The notes below the pieces were generated by a model, which worked only from the letters and a program-made list of their open reading frames with translations, was not told the DNA's origin and ran no database searches. The translations under genes were made by a program, and so were the position numbers. 64,000 nucleotides of DNA from assembly GCA_024336345.1 (NCBI GenBank), contig JANFOG010000014.1, positions 124,001-188,000 of the forward strand, in the 5' to 3' direction. The DNA is from Mariannaea sp. PMI_226. Its lineage: Eukaryota > Ascomycota > Sordariomycetes > Hypocreales > Nectriaceae. Shown piece by piece: positions 33,857-44,143 of this stretch. The number at the start of each line of letters is the position of its first letter. Position 1 is the first letter of the stretch.

Positions 33857-34867
33857 TCAGGTTGATAGCCACGCTTGAATCTGTGTTGAAATCCATGCCT
33901 GATCCTCTGCTGGACCCCACTCACCTCCAGCAAGGTGTCCCCAAACGCTCTCAATAACTTTCACTTCTCCGTATTTCAAGTATTTGAGTTCTTCCATACT
34001 ATCTTCGGGGGTGAAGAACATGTCCATACGGCTCGGCATAAGAAGTACCTTTGCTTTGACACTCGCTAGTGCAGCGGAAAGTTGTTTTGTCGGGTGGTGC
34101 TCTGAGATATCCCCTCGACGCCAACATTGCATCATACACATCAAATCATGGGCATCCCAAACACCCATTCCGTTGTCCCAGAACTTGGCCAGATAATCCT
34201 CCACCGATGAGCAGCGCAGTCTTTTCCATTGCTCAAGCCGAAACCAAGCGGAGCTGAGTGCCCATGTCGAATAAACTCGCGCAAATGCTCGCGTTCCAGC
34301 TCTCGCAGGCGTCTCGTACAGGCCCTCATTCCAGTCAAGACTGCTTTCTAGTGCTGCCTTGGGACCTTCGAGAAATGCTTTGTTATGCCAACTTGTTTGA
34401 GCAGAACTTGCCAATACAACTAGCCTCTCAACGAAGTCGGGGTACATTATCGCCATATAGTAGCCTTGCTGGCCTCCCATGGAAAAGCCGATATAGGCAG
34501 AGAGTTTGTCGATATTCAATGCTCGGCATAGCTGATACTGTAGTGTAGTGTTGTCTTCGTAGGAAACTAGTGGGAACTGGCTTCCACGAAGCCTAGGAGA
34601 CGCGTTGGATGGAGACGATGACTCGCTGCCACCTAAAAGGCCACACACCACAACGAAATAATCCTTCAGGACACATGAGTCAGAGCTGTAGAGAAAGTAC
34701 AGGGTCTTTCTAAGCTTGCCGCAAAAACAGGTTGGGATTAGTATTGCAGGATTGTTGGGTGAGCCGTGAGTCTGATAAGCGAGCGTGAGTGATTCGTTCT
34801 CTGAAGGGCTTGACGCCTGCAGGTTGGGAACATCGCCTCCAGTAAAATATTTTGTGGGTGACCCCAT
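33857..34867 (-). CDS. Alpha/beta-hydrolase, homoserine O-acetyltransferase (MetX)-like
   Basis: Single-exon 336-residue protein. The family opening LTLAYQTHGSPNNPAILIPT and GLLGGSESSSPSN, the nucleophile elbow YIGFSMGGQQ (Ser129), a late Asp in LLMPSRMDMFF and His in VWGHLAGGEWGP make a complete catalytic triad in the usual order. This layout is that of the MetX-like branch of alpha/beta hydrolases, which includes homoserine and serine O-acetyltransferases as well as many fungal hydrolases of unknown substrate. It is shorter than true fungal Met2 (about 480-500 residues), so a different acyl substrate is likely. There is no signal peptide. It is convergent with the ARG81-like regulator. Confidence 0.88.
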   Translation of the reverse strand: MGSPTKYFTGGDVPNLQASSPSENESLTLAYQTHGSPNNPAILIPTCFCGKLRKTLYFLYSSDSCVLKDYFVVVCGLLGGSESSSPSNASPRLRGSQFPLVSYEDNTTLQYQLCRALNIDKLSAYIGFSMGGQQGYYMAIMYPDFVERLVVLASSAQTSWHNKAFLEGPKAALESSLDWNEGLYETPARAGTRAFARVYSTWALSSAWFRLEQWKRLRCSSVEDYLAKFWDNGMGVWDAHDLMCMMQCWRRGDISEHHPTKQLSAALASVKAKVLLMPSRMDMFFTPEDSMEELKYLKYGEVKVIESVWGHLAGGEWGPAEDQAWISTQIQAWLST

Positions 34868-35375
34868 TTCGAGATCCTTATATATTCTAGCTTGGGTAGA
34901 TTGGTATGCTCTTCAATTCATCTAGGCATTTTTCAATTCGGCGACGGGATCGACCTTAATCGTGGTGACAATGATACAAGCACGACTATTCGTCCTCTGA
35001 TGGATGTAGAAGGGACTTCATCGTGCGGCTTTTTTATGCCTTGCATGCCAACTAGGCACTAATTTGTAGTAGCCTGCTTGGTGGAGTCCGTTGTGGATTT
35101 CTACGATGAACTTGGTGCCTCGCGCTCTAACACTGTTGCCAGTGGCCTGGATACCTATTGACTGCTTGAATCGCGATAACTTCAATCACTCGCTCTCAGA
35201 CAGTAGAGCAGCCCAAATATCTGTTTCTTACATTGCTAGTTTATTCGGAAGTTGAATTACACTGAACAATAATGTCTTGTAGAAAAGTGGTCTCCAAAAG
35301 AACAATAATTTATTTCATATGATGTCTCATTCCGCTTAAACTGAATGCACGTCTTCATCGCTTATGATACCTATC
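34868..35375. other. Intergenic
   Basis: Promoter of the MetX-like gene and 3' flank of the glutathione transferase. No coding signal. Confidence 0.5.
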
Positions 35376-36519
35376 TCATTGGTACAATTCTTTCTGGCGT
35401 TGAATCACAGCCGGATGGCGGACAGCCCCGACTTTGAGCTTGCTGAAATCTATATTCACGCCCTCTTCGATATCTGGGAATGGTCCAAGAGGTGTGATTG
35501 CAAGTGGGTTGATATTATAGTGGCTCTTGGTATACTAGTCGAAGAAGAAAGTCAGTAATAGCTAATGACAGTATATCAATCGATAGTGAACCTACATTCT
35601 CCTTGATGTGTCTGAAGTCGGTAGTCTCTCGAAAACCTTTGACGTTCCAATATAAATTCTTCAACCACTCGTGGATGACGGGATAAGTACCACGGATCGT
35701 ACCAAGGTTACACTTGAAGTGCTGGACATATGCAGCATCAAACCGAATAATTGTCACATATGCCCTGATGTCCACTTCAGTCAGCTCCTTTCCGAGAATG
35801 AATGGTCCACCGTGGTGATGGATTAGCGCCTCGAGGTTGTTTAGAGCTGCAAACACAGTTAAAACATGGTGTTCGTATCCTTCCTGAGAAGTTGCAAAGC
35901 CAGCCTTGTAAACACCTAGATTGAGGTCACGCTGCATCCACACGGCGATCTCATCGATGAGGGTTCGAAGATGTGCTGGATACAGATCTAGCTCATAGTC
36001 TGGGCTGTCATTTGGCAGAATAGCATCAAAGGCATTAGGTAGCCAACGAAGCATCTCAGCGCTTTCATTGTTCACTATAGTCCCTGTTTTAATGTCCCAT
36101 AGCACCGGAACACTGTATCTGCCTTTATATTCTGGGTCAGCCTTGAAGTAGATCTGATGCAAGAATTTTGACCCAAACAGATGATCCTGGGTTGCATTTT
36201 CGTAGAGGCCATCGGGTGGGCAGGCGAACTGCCAACCAGGCCATCCCTTATCATCGCCCTTGGGATACGGCTTTACAATTGAGAGGCTGAGGATGGATTC
36301 CAGTCCTTTTAGATGTCGAACCAGGTTGACACGATGGGCGAATGGGCAAAATAGACCAATGTACAAATGATACCGATTTGTTTCAGGATGGAATGGACCT
36401 TGGACATCGACCACTCCATGCCAAGAATCCTCGGGCCCGCTGTGTATCGACATGACCAAATTATCTGCTTTCTCTCTGCTGGCTTTCTTTAGTTCAGGAA
36501 CGGTGTTGGAAAAGGGCAA
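35376..36519 (-). CDS. Glutathionyl-hydroquinone reductase (xi-class glutathione S-transferase, ECM4/Gto-like)
   Basis: Two exons, 35596-36519 and 35376-35534, with a 61-bp intron (GTAGGT...CTAG), give 360 residues. The intron matters: reading through gives a false ending, while splicing yields HIKEN-YTKSHYNINPLAITPLGPFPDI, the family's C-terminal block. The N-terminal thioredoxin fold has YHLYIGLFCPFAHRVNLVRHLKGL with catalytic Cys58 in CPxAHR, and YSVPVLWDIKTGTIVNNESAEMLRWL for glutathione binding; the all-helical half has FILGKELTEVDIRAYVTIIRFD. These enzymes reduce glutathionyl-hydroquinones, helping detoxify quinones. The extended N-terminal substrate loop (GWPGWQFACPPDGL) is also present. 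It is probably cytosolic; oxidant response is likely but not shown by the sequence. Confidence 0.92.
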
Positions 36520-37436
36520 AAAGCTCGCTTCTCACGCGCAGCGGACAAGAGTTCAGTGGAGCTTCAATTCGATTACCCCGCACGAAAAAGCCGAGTTGCT
36601 AAGACTGAACCGTCGAATGTCAGATGGCGCCATCGATTAGAAATCCGAGATACTAAACACGCTGCAGCCTCAAGTTGACTGGCAATATAATGTGGCTCTG
36701 AATGAGAAAGGCCTCGCAACACGTTAAACATGACTCTTTTCCTCTTCCAATGAAACATCAGTTAATATTACAAGATCTGTCTTCGCGCATCAACTACTAC
36801 TCGCGTCTCTTATGATCATGGACTTTGAAGCCACTGCTCCCTATATTAAGCGACCTCGAGTTATCGCTATTTATGCTGATGATAAATCACCATAACCCCA
36901 GAAGACTACCTGTGATTTTCAGATACCTCTTTACTACGCTCTTCTTCTTTTTTTTCTTGTACTGTCTACGACGAGAGAGACAAAGGGTCATTCTTCTATT
37001 TGATTCTTCGACGTGGAGACCCGGGCCACTTCTCTTTCAACAAACGACAACAGACTGCGAATGCGGGATCCAAATGCAGAGACATAGCGCCGCCGGCCGT
37101 GTATTTAGCACACGCCACCCGACCCTGACCTTTCCCGGCTGCTCACCCGGACCCTCACCGGGAAATAGTCGATTCGGATCTCATGGTTGATTTACACCGT
37201 CTCAAAGCCACATGGACTAGCCGTCGGCTCCAGAACAAGCGGCCCACCAAAGGTACGTAATAGTGCCATACCCATCGCCGCCGCTCGCCGCCGGCGGGCG
37301 GAACAAGTATGCCGCCACGTCCAATACAATGGGTTGTTTCATCAATTTCTCATATAAAAAGAGACGGAAGAAGAAGAATCATAGCAGGAGGAGATACACG
37401 ACCAGGAATACTCTCACCGCTTAGTGATAGTTCAGG
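36520..37436. other. Divergent promoter region, hydroquinone reductase / HRI1
   Basis: About 0.9 kb between divergent starts. It contains a CTTCTTCTTTTTTTTCTTG pyrimidine tract (about 36940-36960) and a GC-rich stretch (37085-37320) with CCGCCGCTCGCCGCCGG. Open frames here lack motifs. Confidence 0.5.
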
Positions 37437-38163
37437 ATGAAAGGACAAACTGTTGAACGAATTAGCATCCGGTGGCTTCCGGACCCAGCCTTTGAGGACA
37501 CGAGGACCATTGCCCTCAATGTCGGCGGCTACTTTATCGACCTGCGTTCGACTAAGGAGAAACCGACTATTCAGTGGAGTCACGCTGGTGAACTTATTGT
37601 CCTGAATGAAGAGCCATGTACGTTTCTATCCATCTATACTCTGTTCACTGATGACGACGACGACTAACCACCGCGCTTGGGGGCTCATAGTTACCTGCCG
37701 TTGGACACACATAATCGATTCGTTGGGCTTCACCGACCCCGACGAGGCATCATTCACAAAGCTGCCAAACGGTGATGAGCTGGAGGTCGGTGAAACCAAG
37801 TGCCCTCACAAAAATGATGCCATGACCCCGTATGAAGAAGTCTGGCGTGATGTTACCTCACACGCAAACCCGGAAGAGCCATCATGGATCATACGGAGCC
37901 GCGAAGGAAACACCTTTATCGGCAGGGTCGGAAATATCTCCCAGGCCAATAGCCTGGGTCCCAACGGATTCTCAGCGAGGCGAGAGGACTTTTCCAGAGA
38001 GTCAGGCCAGTGGGAGGCTACTTTCGAGGGCGGTCATGCGACAACAATTCCACGAGTAGCGGAGGTCTTGAAGGAGATGAAGCAAAAGTCGAGTTGGTCA
38101 ATTGGAGATAGCGTGACCATCCAAGGCATCGAATTCTCCATCATTGCATTGGAGGATAACTAA
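37437..38163 (+). CDS. HRI1-family protein
   Basis: Two exons, 37437-37617 and 37691-38163, with a 73-bp intron (donor GTACGT, acceptor CATAG), encode 217 residues. The N-terminal part has ISIRWLP followed by an Arg/Thr pattern and GGYFIDLR, then IQWSHAGE; the second half has ESGQWEATFEGGHAT and ends with GDSVTIQGIEFSIIALE. The two halves are alike in plan (a W-xx-W start, an F-x-D/R strand), as expected for the two-barrel, lipocalin-like fold of yeast Hri1. Yeast Hri1 interacts with the translocon component Sec72 and with Hrr25 by name, but its activity is not known. No signal peptide or helix for a membrane is present, so it is probably cytosolic. Confidence 0.8.
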
Positions 38164-39831
38164 CAAACCACATGAGACATCTGGAAAGGGAACCACGGCA
38201 CAATGCAAAGCAAGGTAGAGTAGTCAGAGCGTGACTATTTTTAGGATCAATTATAAATGTACTATATTATATACCACCAGCGTATACTCATTTTCTGTTT
38301 TTGTTGGGGTGAATGACGGTCACCATTGAATGACAATGTATGCATGGGATCAAGTATGAGTCGGTTTCCAAAGAAATTGCATCAGTTCTAAAGTGATTGA
38401 GAAATAAAGAGGATAAGTCGAGGGACGACTATTTCGTAATAATTGAGGCCCAAGCCAGTCGTGATCGGCTCGTCGGTATCGATACATTTCGAGTTCTAGA
38501 CATGCTTAGACAAAAAGAAATTCTATTCATAGGTCTACATGTTAGACATATGAGATATATTCGCAGATCGTCATGTTTTGTGAGGGAGGTGGTTGACACT
38601 GTGGAGGCATCATTTTAAGCCATATATCAAACTAATTCAGTACTGAATATACGAGTAGTTGGTTCCAAGGAACTTTGACGGCCTAGCACTGGCGAGTCAC
38701 TGTTTACGAATAGAAACGTTTCAGTTACTTTGTATAGATGCATTATTCTTATTTATTTCGAAATTCTCAATAACTTGTCTTTTATAGAACCTGTGCTATT
38801 GATCAATCACATCTGGTCACCTGATGACGCAGACCGATTTGATATGGCGCTCTCCCGAGCGTACTGCCGATTCTGCTTGGGCGGAATCTGGGCGGCCACT
38901 GGGGTAATTCTTTTCTCCAAAGCGGATAATCTCAATCCTATTGGACAAAACCACTTCACGCAGGGGAGGGGAGGGGCTTGCGCGCCACTGCGTCAGCCAA
39001 TCCACACCAACTCTCTCTCCCCAGATTTGAGAGAAGAGAGAATTCGGCATATCATTCCTGCTGGCTGCATGGGTCTAGGCTGAGGTTTTCGGTTCAATCT
39101 TTACCCAGGTTTCTTTACGGTCAAGAGCTTGATCCGAGTGCCTAGGATTGTCTTGGAATGCTAGCCCTTCTTGCTCCCAAACCTGGCATGCATGCATATT
39201 ACTGCTTCTAATAGCGATTTCATTGCCAACCCCCACTAGAATTGATGCAAATTTAGCGAGGTCTTGTAGCCTCGGTAGCCCATCGTCATCAACCTTGAGA
39301 CTTCTGACTCTAGCAACGTCCGTTCTTGGGAGTTCCAGCACGAAAGCTGAGCATAGTATGCACGCAAAACAAACTGAATTCTCATGAGTATATATGACTT
39401 TAATACCATCTACATGTGATCAAAAAGAAACGGGGACCCAATAACAAGCAAGGAAGGAATACGTAGAACCGGTTACCGATTGCGAAGAGACGAAGAACAT
39501 CCCTTGCTCAATCTAACATGTAAGAAATTTCAGTATCGCATCTAGAATCCAAATAAACACCATTCGCAAGGGAAAGGTCTTCTTTTTTTTCCTAGCACCG
39601 AGTATGACGCTGACCAACTAATAATTGATGCCGATGCGGCGACGAGCTACCGTCCTCTGTACTACCCGAGTCAAAGAGGCGCCCGCACTCGCTCCAAATC
39701 CGCTCATCATCACTGCTCTCCACCCCACTCAATCTCATATCCGTCAACTCCATGGACCAGTCCTTCGCAAATCAAAATCCATCGAATGCGACACAATATC
39801 ATAAAGCTCGGGTTTCTCTGACGGTAATATC
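38164..39831. other. Intergenic region, 1.7 kb, with a possible unassigned exon
   Basis: Holds the HRI1 3' flank, an AGGGG cluster near 38962, one protein-like minus-strand frame near 39075-39366 (see findings) and the promoter of the next regulator. No complete gene could be built. Confidence 0.45.
38962..38976 (+). promoter_or_regulatory. Three tandem AGGGG (STRE-like) pentamers between CCAAT boxes
   Basis: AGGGG is repeated three times in tandem, with ATTGG at about 38939 and CCAAT at about 38997 on either side. AGGGG is the stress-response element bound by Msn2/4-type factors and CCAAT is bound by the HAP complex. The target gene is unclear: the nearest downstream plus-strand start is the regulator at 39832. 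Confidence 0.35.
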
Positions 39832-42455
39832 ATGCAATATTCAAACGCGCCCCTGACCAAGCGACCAAGAGCCGCCGTCGCGTGCAATGGCTGCCGACAG
39901 ACCAAGTCAAAAGTATATCATTCCCAGTATACAGGTACATCGTATCAATACTAAATCTATGCTGCAAAGTGCGATAGTAATAGGCCTGTATGTGGGCGTT
40001 GCGCATCAAGGAACGTGGAATGCGTGTACACTCAGACCGTTTGGGACAAGCGGTTGGAGCGGCAAGAAGATCGAAGGTCAGGCACCACGACTTTAAGACA
40101 GAATGGATGCACCCACGGGAAAAGCTGGAAACTGATATCGATAGGTGTTTTCAGAGCCCTCTTGGCTTTGCGAAATCGAGTGACCGAACTTGAGGCGAGG
40201 TTGGCTGGCGTCTCGACTTGTGGTCATACCATTGAAACTATTACCAACCCCATTAGTGGCCAAGCCAGATCACCTCAGATGAATGACACGCCAGCTGGTG
40301 TAGTATCGGATGCAGGGAGCCAGAATACGAATCCCGAATCAGCGGCAGACATCCTTGCAACTGGGGTTTTTGATCGCCAGCCTGCGGCCGATATTGGATA
40401 CTTTGGTAAGCCTGTTCGCCTCTTCATGATACTTCCATAGCTTACTCTTTGCTAGGTCCAAGTTCAAACCATGCGTTTTTTCGTTTTCTGACAACTGTCA
40501 TAACTAATTTACGAGTCCCTGACTCTCATGTGTACCACGATGGCATGCCATCCAGTACGCCTGCCGAACCATCTGCGCTCACCTTACCTGAGCGGTCCCT
40601 ACCATCAGATCAGGCCTTAGCCGGTCGGTCAGAGCAAGGTTTTCCAGATACGCAAACATGCATTGAGTGGATCTCACGCTTCTTCGAGACGGTTGGTTCT
40701 GTGCTCCCATATGTAAAGGAAGTTCACTTGTTGAGAGAGGTGAATAAAATGGGCGGCACGGTCGGATACGATGCACCACAATCACGTCCAACCAAGGCAT
40801 TGCTCAACGCTGTTTTTGCCCATGCCTTGTCTACCCTTGATCAGGGGTCACCAGAGCCATTCTATCACAGAGCTTTAGGGCTCCTTCTTGTGAACGAGCA
40901 GACGGTTGGAAGCTGGAATTTAGAGACAGGTCGGTTCAGAGCTTGTCAATCATTCTGACTTTACTTCCTCTATTCTGGGGCTAACATCCAGCCTAGTTCA
41001 AGCTCTTCTCCTTTTAGGAAGTTACCAGCAAAATACCCAACGTGCAATGACAAGCCTATCATCTCACTCTCTTGCCGTCAAGGTTTCATATCAGCTTGGG
41101 CTTCATTCACCATCATCATACGAACATCTCGCGGCAGAGGAAAAAGAGCTGAGGGCAATTATTTGGTTTGCTGTTGTCAACCAGGACAGGTATTTGCGAC
41201 CCAACTTCCACATTCTGTCGCTGCTAATCGCGCGTTAGGATTCTGAGCGTCTCTTTGGGACGCCCATGCCTCATCCCCCCTCAGTATGTGCGGACCGAAA
41301 TCTTGAAGAGCATTGCGCCCAATTCCTCGGCCTGTGTGGTCGAGACACCACCTTCTCAGAAGCGCCTAGCATATTTCAACCAGATCATGTGAGAATTACC
41401 CATGACTCTCACACACTGTAACATCAATAACAGAGTTCAAGTTCTTTACACGAGACCATAGGCCTAGCTATGGACTCGATCTATGGCTCTAACCTGGAGC
41501 TCCATATTCAACTATCGTCAAGAAGCTTGACTACAAAGACCATCGAATATATGGAGTTTTTAGAGCATCAGTGGCACCAAAACGAGTATTTCGTTACCTT
41601 GGGTCCCATGGAGGACTTGGAGAGTTGGACACCTGAAAAGCTTGAGTCTGAGGCCCACGCGATTCTCCTCTCACTCTACTACTACAGGACTACCATGATC
41701 GTCAGTGCCCCAGCCCTGATGATGGCTTTGGAGCACGCTACAAACGATGTAGTTCTGGATTCGTCAACTATTATGAGAGAAACATTGGTGTCTGTACTAA
41801 AAAGGGACTGGAAAGCAGTCACAGAGTTTCAGAAACTTCTGGCCGCCATCCTCCGACTTTCAAGGCCTTTCCTTCAACATAACGCAGCTTGGTGGTTGTG
41901 CAATTTCACAGGTAGTTTTTCTTTCTTTCGTGTAGGCTCTAGAAAGAAACATACTTATATGTGCTGACTTTGTTATAGCGCTCACTATCAGTTTACATGG
42001 ATTTGCGTTCTGGCTCATTTGTCTACACTCAAGTAGCCTGTCAGTGGCTCTGAATATGTCTAGCTCTGAAGTCGAAATGTTTTTACACAATGCTCTCGAA
42101 GTCCTGATAAGTGTTGGAGGGTCTAGTCTATTGAGTGCCAAGGCTTATGAATGCTTGAAACGGTACATGCCACTAGTGAAGACAATTGGTATGATTGACG
42201 ACATTCTTTTATCCTTTTTTGAGTTCCTCGACGCTGATATATGTACTTTACTTCCTCAAAGTTACGGATATCAACGATCAAAATGAGATTCTTGAATCGT
42301 CTCATGATTCGGTTCTCCAACACGAGTTTTTGGACTTTATGTTTGGCTCTGTCGATGACGTATTTCGGCAACTAGGAGAGAATCAGTTCTTGGGTGCTGA
42401 TGTTTTGAGCATGGAACAGACTATCAACTACGGCTCTGGAGGGCCAATGAATTGA
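39832..42455 (+). CDS. Zn2Cys6 transcription factor with fungal-specific TF domain, 8 exons
   Basis: Exons 39832-39912, 39970-40405, 40456-40929, 40997-41189, 41239-41388, 41436-41911, 41979-42188 and 42262-42455 join in frame to 737 residues. An extra 78-bp intron (40077-40154, weak donor GTCAGG, acceptor TTCAG) may remove 26 codons without changing frame and would better place RNRVTELEARL, a coiled-coil dimer helix, just after the zinc cluster. The cluster CNGCRQTKSK/CDSNRPVCGRC is complete and split by the first intron. The middle has the fungal_trans pattern (CIEWISRFFETVGSVLPYV, VQALLLLGSYQQNTQRA, RAIIWFAVVNQDR, LSVSLGRPCLIP). It is a nuclear regulator. It converges on the FAD monooxygenase 200 bp away, a common arrangement for a pathway-specific activator and its target, whose promoter has paired CGG triplets. 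Confidence 0.88.
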
Positions 42456-42654
42456 TATAATCAGTAGTGCCTTTCAAACAAGTTGTAAGAGCCTGCAGAT
42501 TATTGGTATTAGTATTTTTCTTTATGATTGTTCTTATCGTGCAGACCAATCCTCTGCACTACCCAAATCAGGATAATAATGCACAAATATCAATAGAAGC
42601 ATTGATACAGATGAAACTGAAATTGGAAATGTTAATAATTCAGATGCTAAACTC

Positions 42655-44143
42655 TTAAGCTAGACTACTATACAGCTCATCAAAATTCTCTTCAGCAAAC
42701 TTCATGCAGTCGTGTGAGTAAATCATAGCTTGGACATCGGGAGATGCCCATTTGTCTGGAACACTCTTTCCGCCCTTGCTGGCCTCAGCAAATTGACGAT
42801 CTCTCTCTTCTTTCGCCTGACCATCTCCAAGATGCAGTGTCCTTCCTGAGGCGGCAGCAAGGTCCACAAGAGTTGTTGTGCGCTCCTTTCGCAGAAGTTC
42901 GTATACCTTTAGGCATTTACCAATGGTGGCATGACTTGTATCAGGTGCCCTCGATAAAACTTCTGCCAGCACCGCTGCATCTTCTACCGCCAAAGCGGCG
43001 CCTTGGTTGAGATGAGGTAGGGTTGGATGACAGGCATCACCTACGAGGGCAATAGTGCCAATAGTCCAAGTAGGCAGTGACTTGTGTCGCCTTAATTTCC
43101 ATTCGCAAACTTCCTTATCCGGTACTAAATCAAGCATGCGCTTCACAAGAGGGCAGAAGTCGTCATATACGTCCATCATATCCTTCTTTGAGCCCCTGGT
43201 CGTATATGTTTCTGAAGGTGCCGCAGCGAAATGGGTGTCTGGCTGTGTTGACGACAAGTTGTAAATCGTTTTCCCAGCAACTGGGTACGCAATCCAATGT
43301 CTCTTCTCTCCAATCCACCGAGTGACTTGGTTGCTGTTGATGAGTTCCGCCATCTCTGGATCTGCCAGCATCTTTTCGCGAGGAAGCATGATGCGATACG
43401 CGGCCTGGCCAGTATCCTCGACAATGCCAGGGGCCCCAACACGAGCCAATATCTCCGTGCGAGTGCGTGACTTGACCCCATCAGCCGCCAAAAGAATATC
43501 ACATTCAACTTGTCGTGACTCCCCTTGGCGCGATGTCACTGTAAAAGTTGGAATAGGCGAGAATTGGTCAATGCCGTCGAAAATGTAGCCGAAATTCCAC
43601 TTGATCGCTGACTGCTTTTTGCATGCATTGAAGAGACCTCCCGCAAGGGAGGCTCTATGACCGGTGCAGTGGGGGAATCCATACTTTTCGCGGATGTCGG
43701 GCATCATCACATGAGCCAGCTCCTTATTTGTAGCACCATCTTCACGAAGGGTTAGATAATGGGTTTGGATGTTGAATAATACATCGTATCTCACCTCTGA
43801 CGCTTGCTTCGACAATGTTTGTTGCCTCAGCTTCAATGTCATCCCAGCACCCAAGGCGAGTGAGGATACGGACGAGATTCGGGGCTAGCTGAATACCAGC
43901 ACCAACAAAACCGAGGTCAGAAGCCATCTCATATATCTCAATGTTTCGAAAGCCTTTGTTTGCAAGTGCCAGTGCGCATCCTAGGCCACCCATCCCTTGA
44001 AGGTGTTAGTTGTCGTCTTTCAACAGCTAGTAAACTGGCTTACCTGCACCAATAATGGCAATACGTAAGTCTTTCAGGCCTACCCCATGAGCTGAAGAGG
44101 AATGGCCATTGGCGTGGCGGCCTTGTCCGTTGACAGTCATCAT
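42655..44143 (-). CDS. FAD-dependent monooxygenase (salicylate hydroxylase-like)
   Basis: Three exons, 44044-44143, 43795-43995 and 42655-43739 (introns of 48 and 55 bp), encode 461 residues. The first splice completes the dinucleotide fold: LRIAIIGAG joined to GMGGLGCALALANKG, giving GxGxxG, then a Glu ending strand two (IEIYEMAS). Further group A flavin motifs are ILLAADGVKSRTR (DG motif) and ALVGDACHPTLPHLNQGAALAVEDA (GD motif). The middle WIGEKRHWIAYPVAGKTIYNLS is typical of salicylate/6-hydroxynicotinate hydroxylase-like enzymes, which use NAD(P)H and oxygen to hydroxylate an aromatic ring, sometimes with loss of a carboxyl group. No signal peptide. The neighbouring zinc-cluster regulator and alpha/beta hydrolase suggest a small catabolic or detoxification unit; the actual substrate is unknown. 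Confidence 0.92.
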
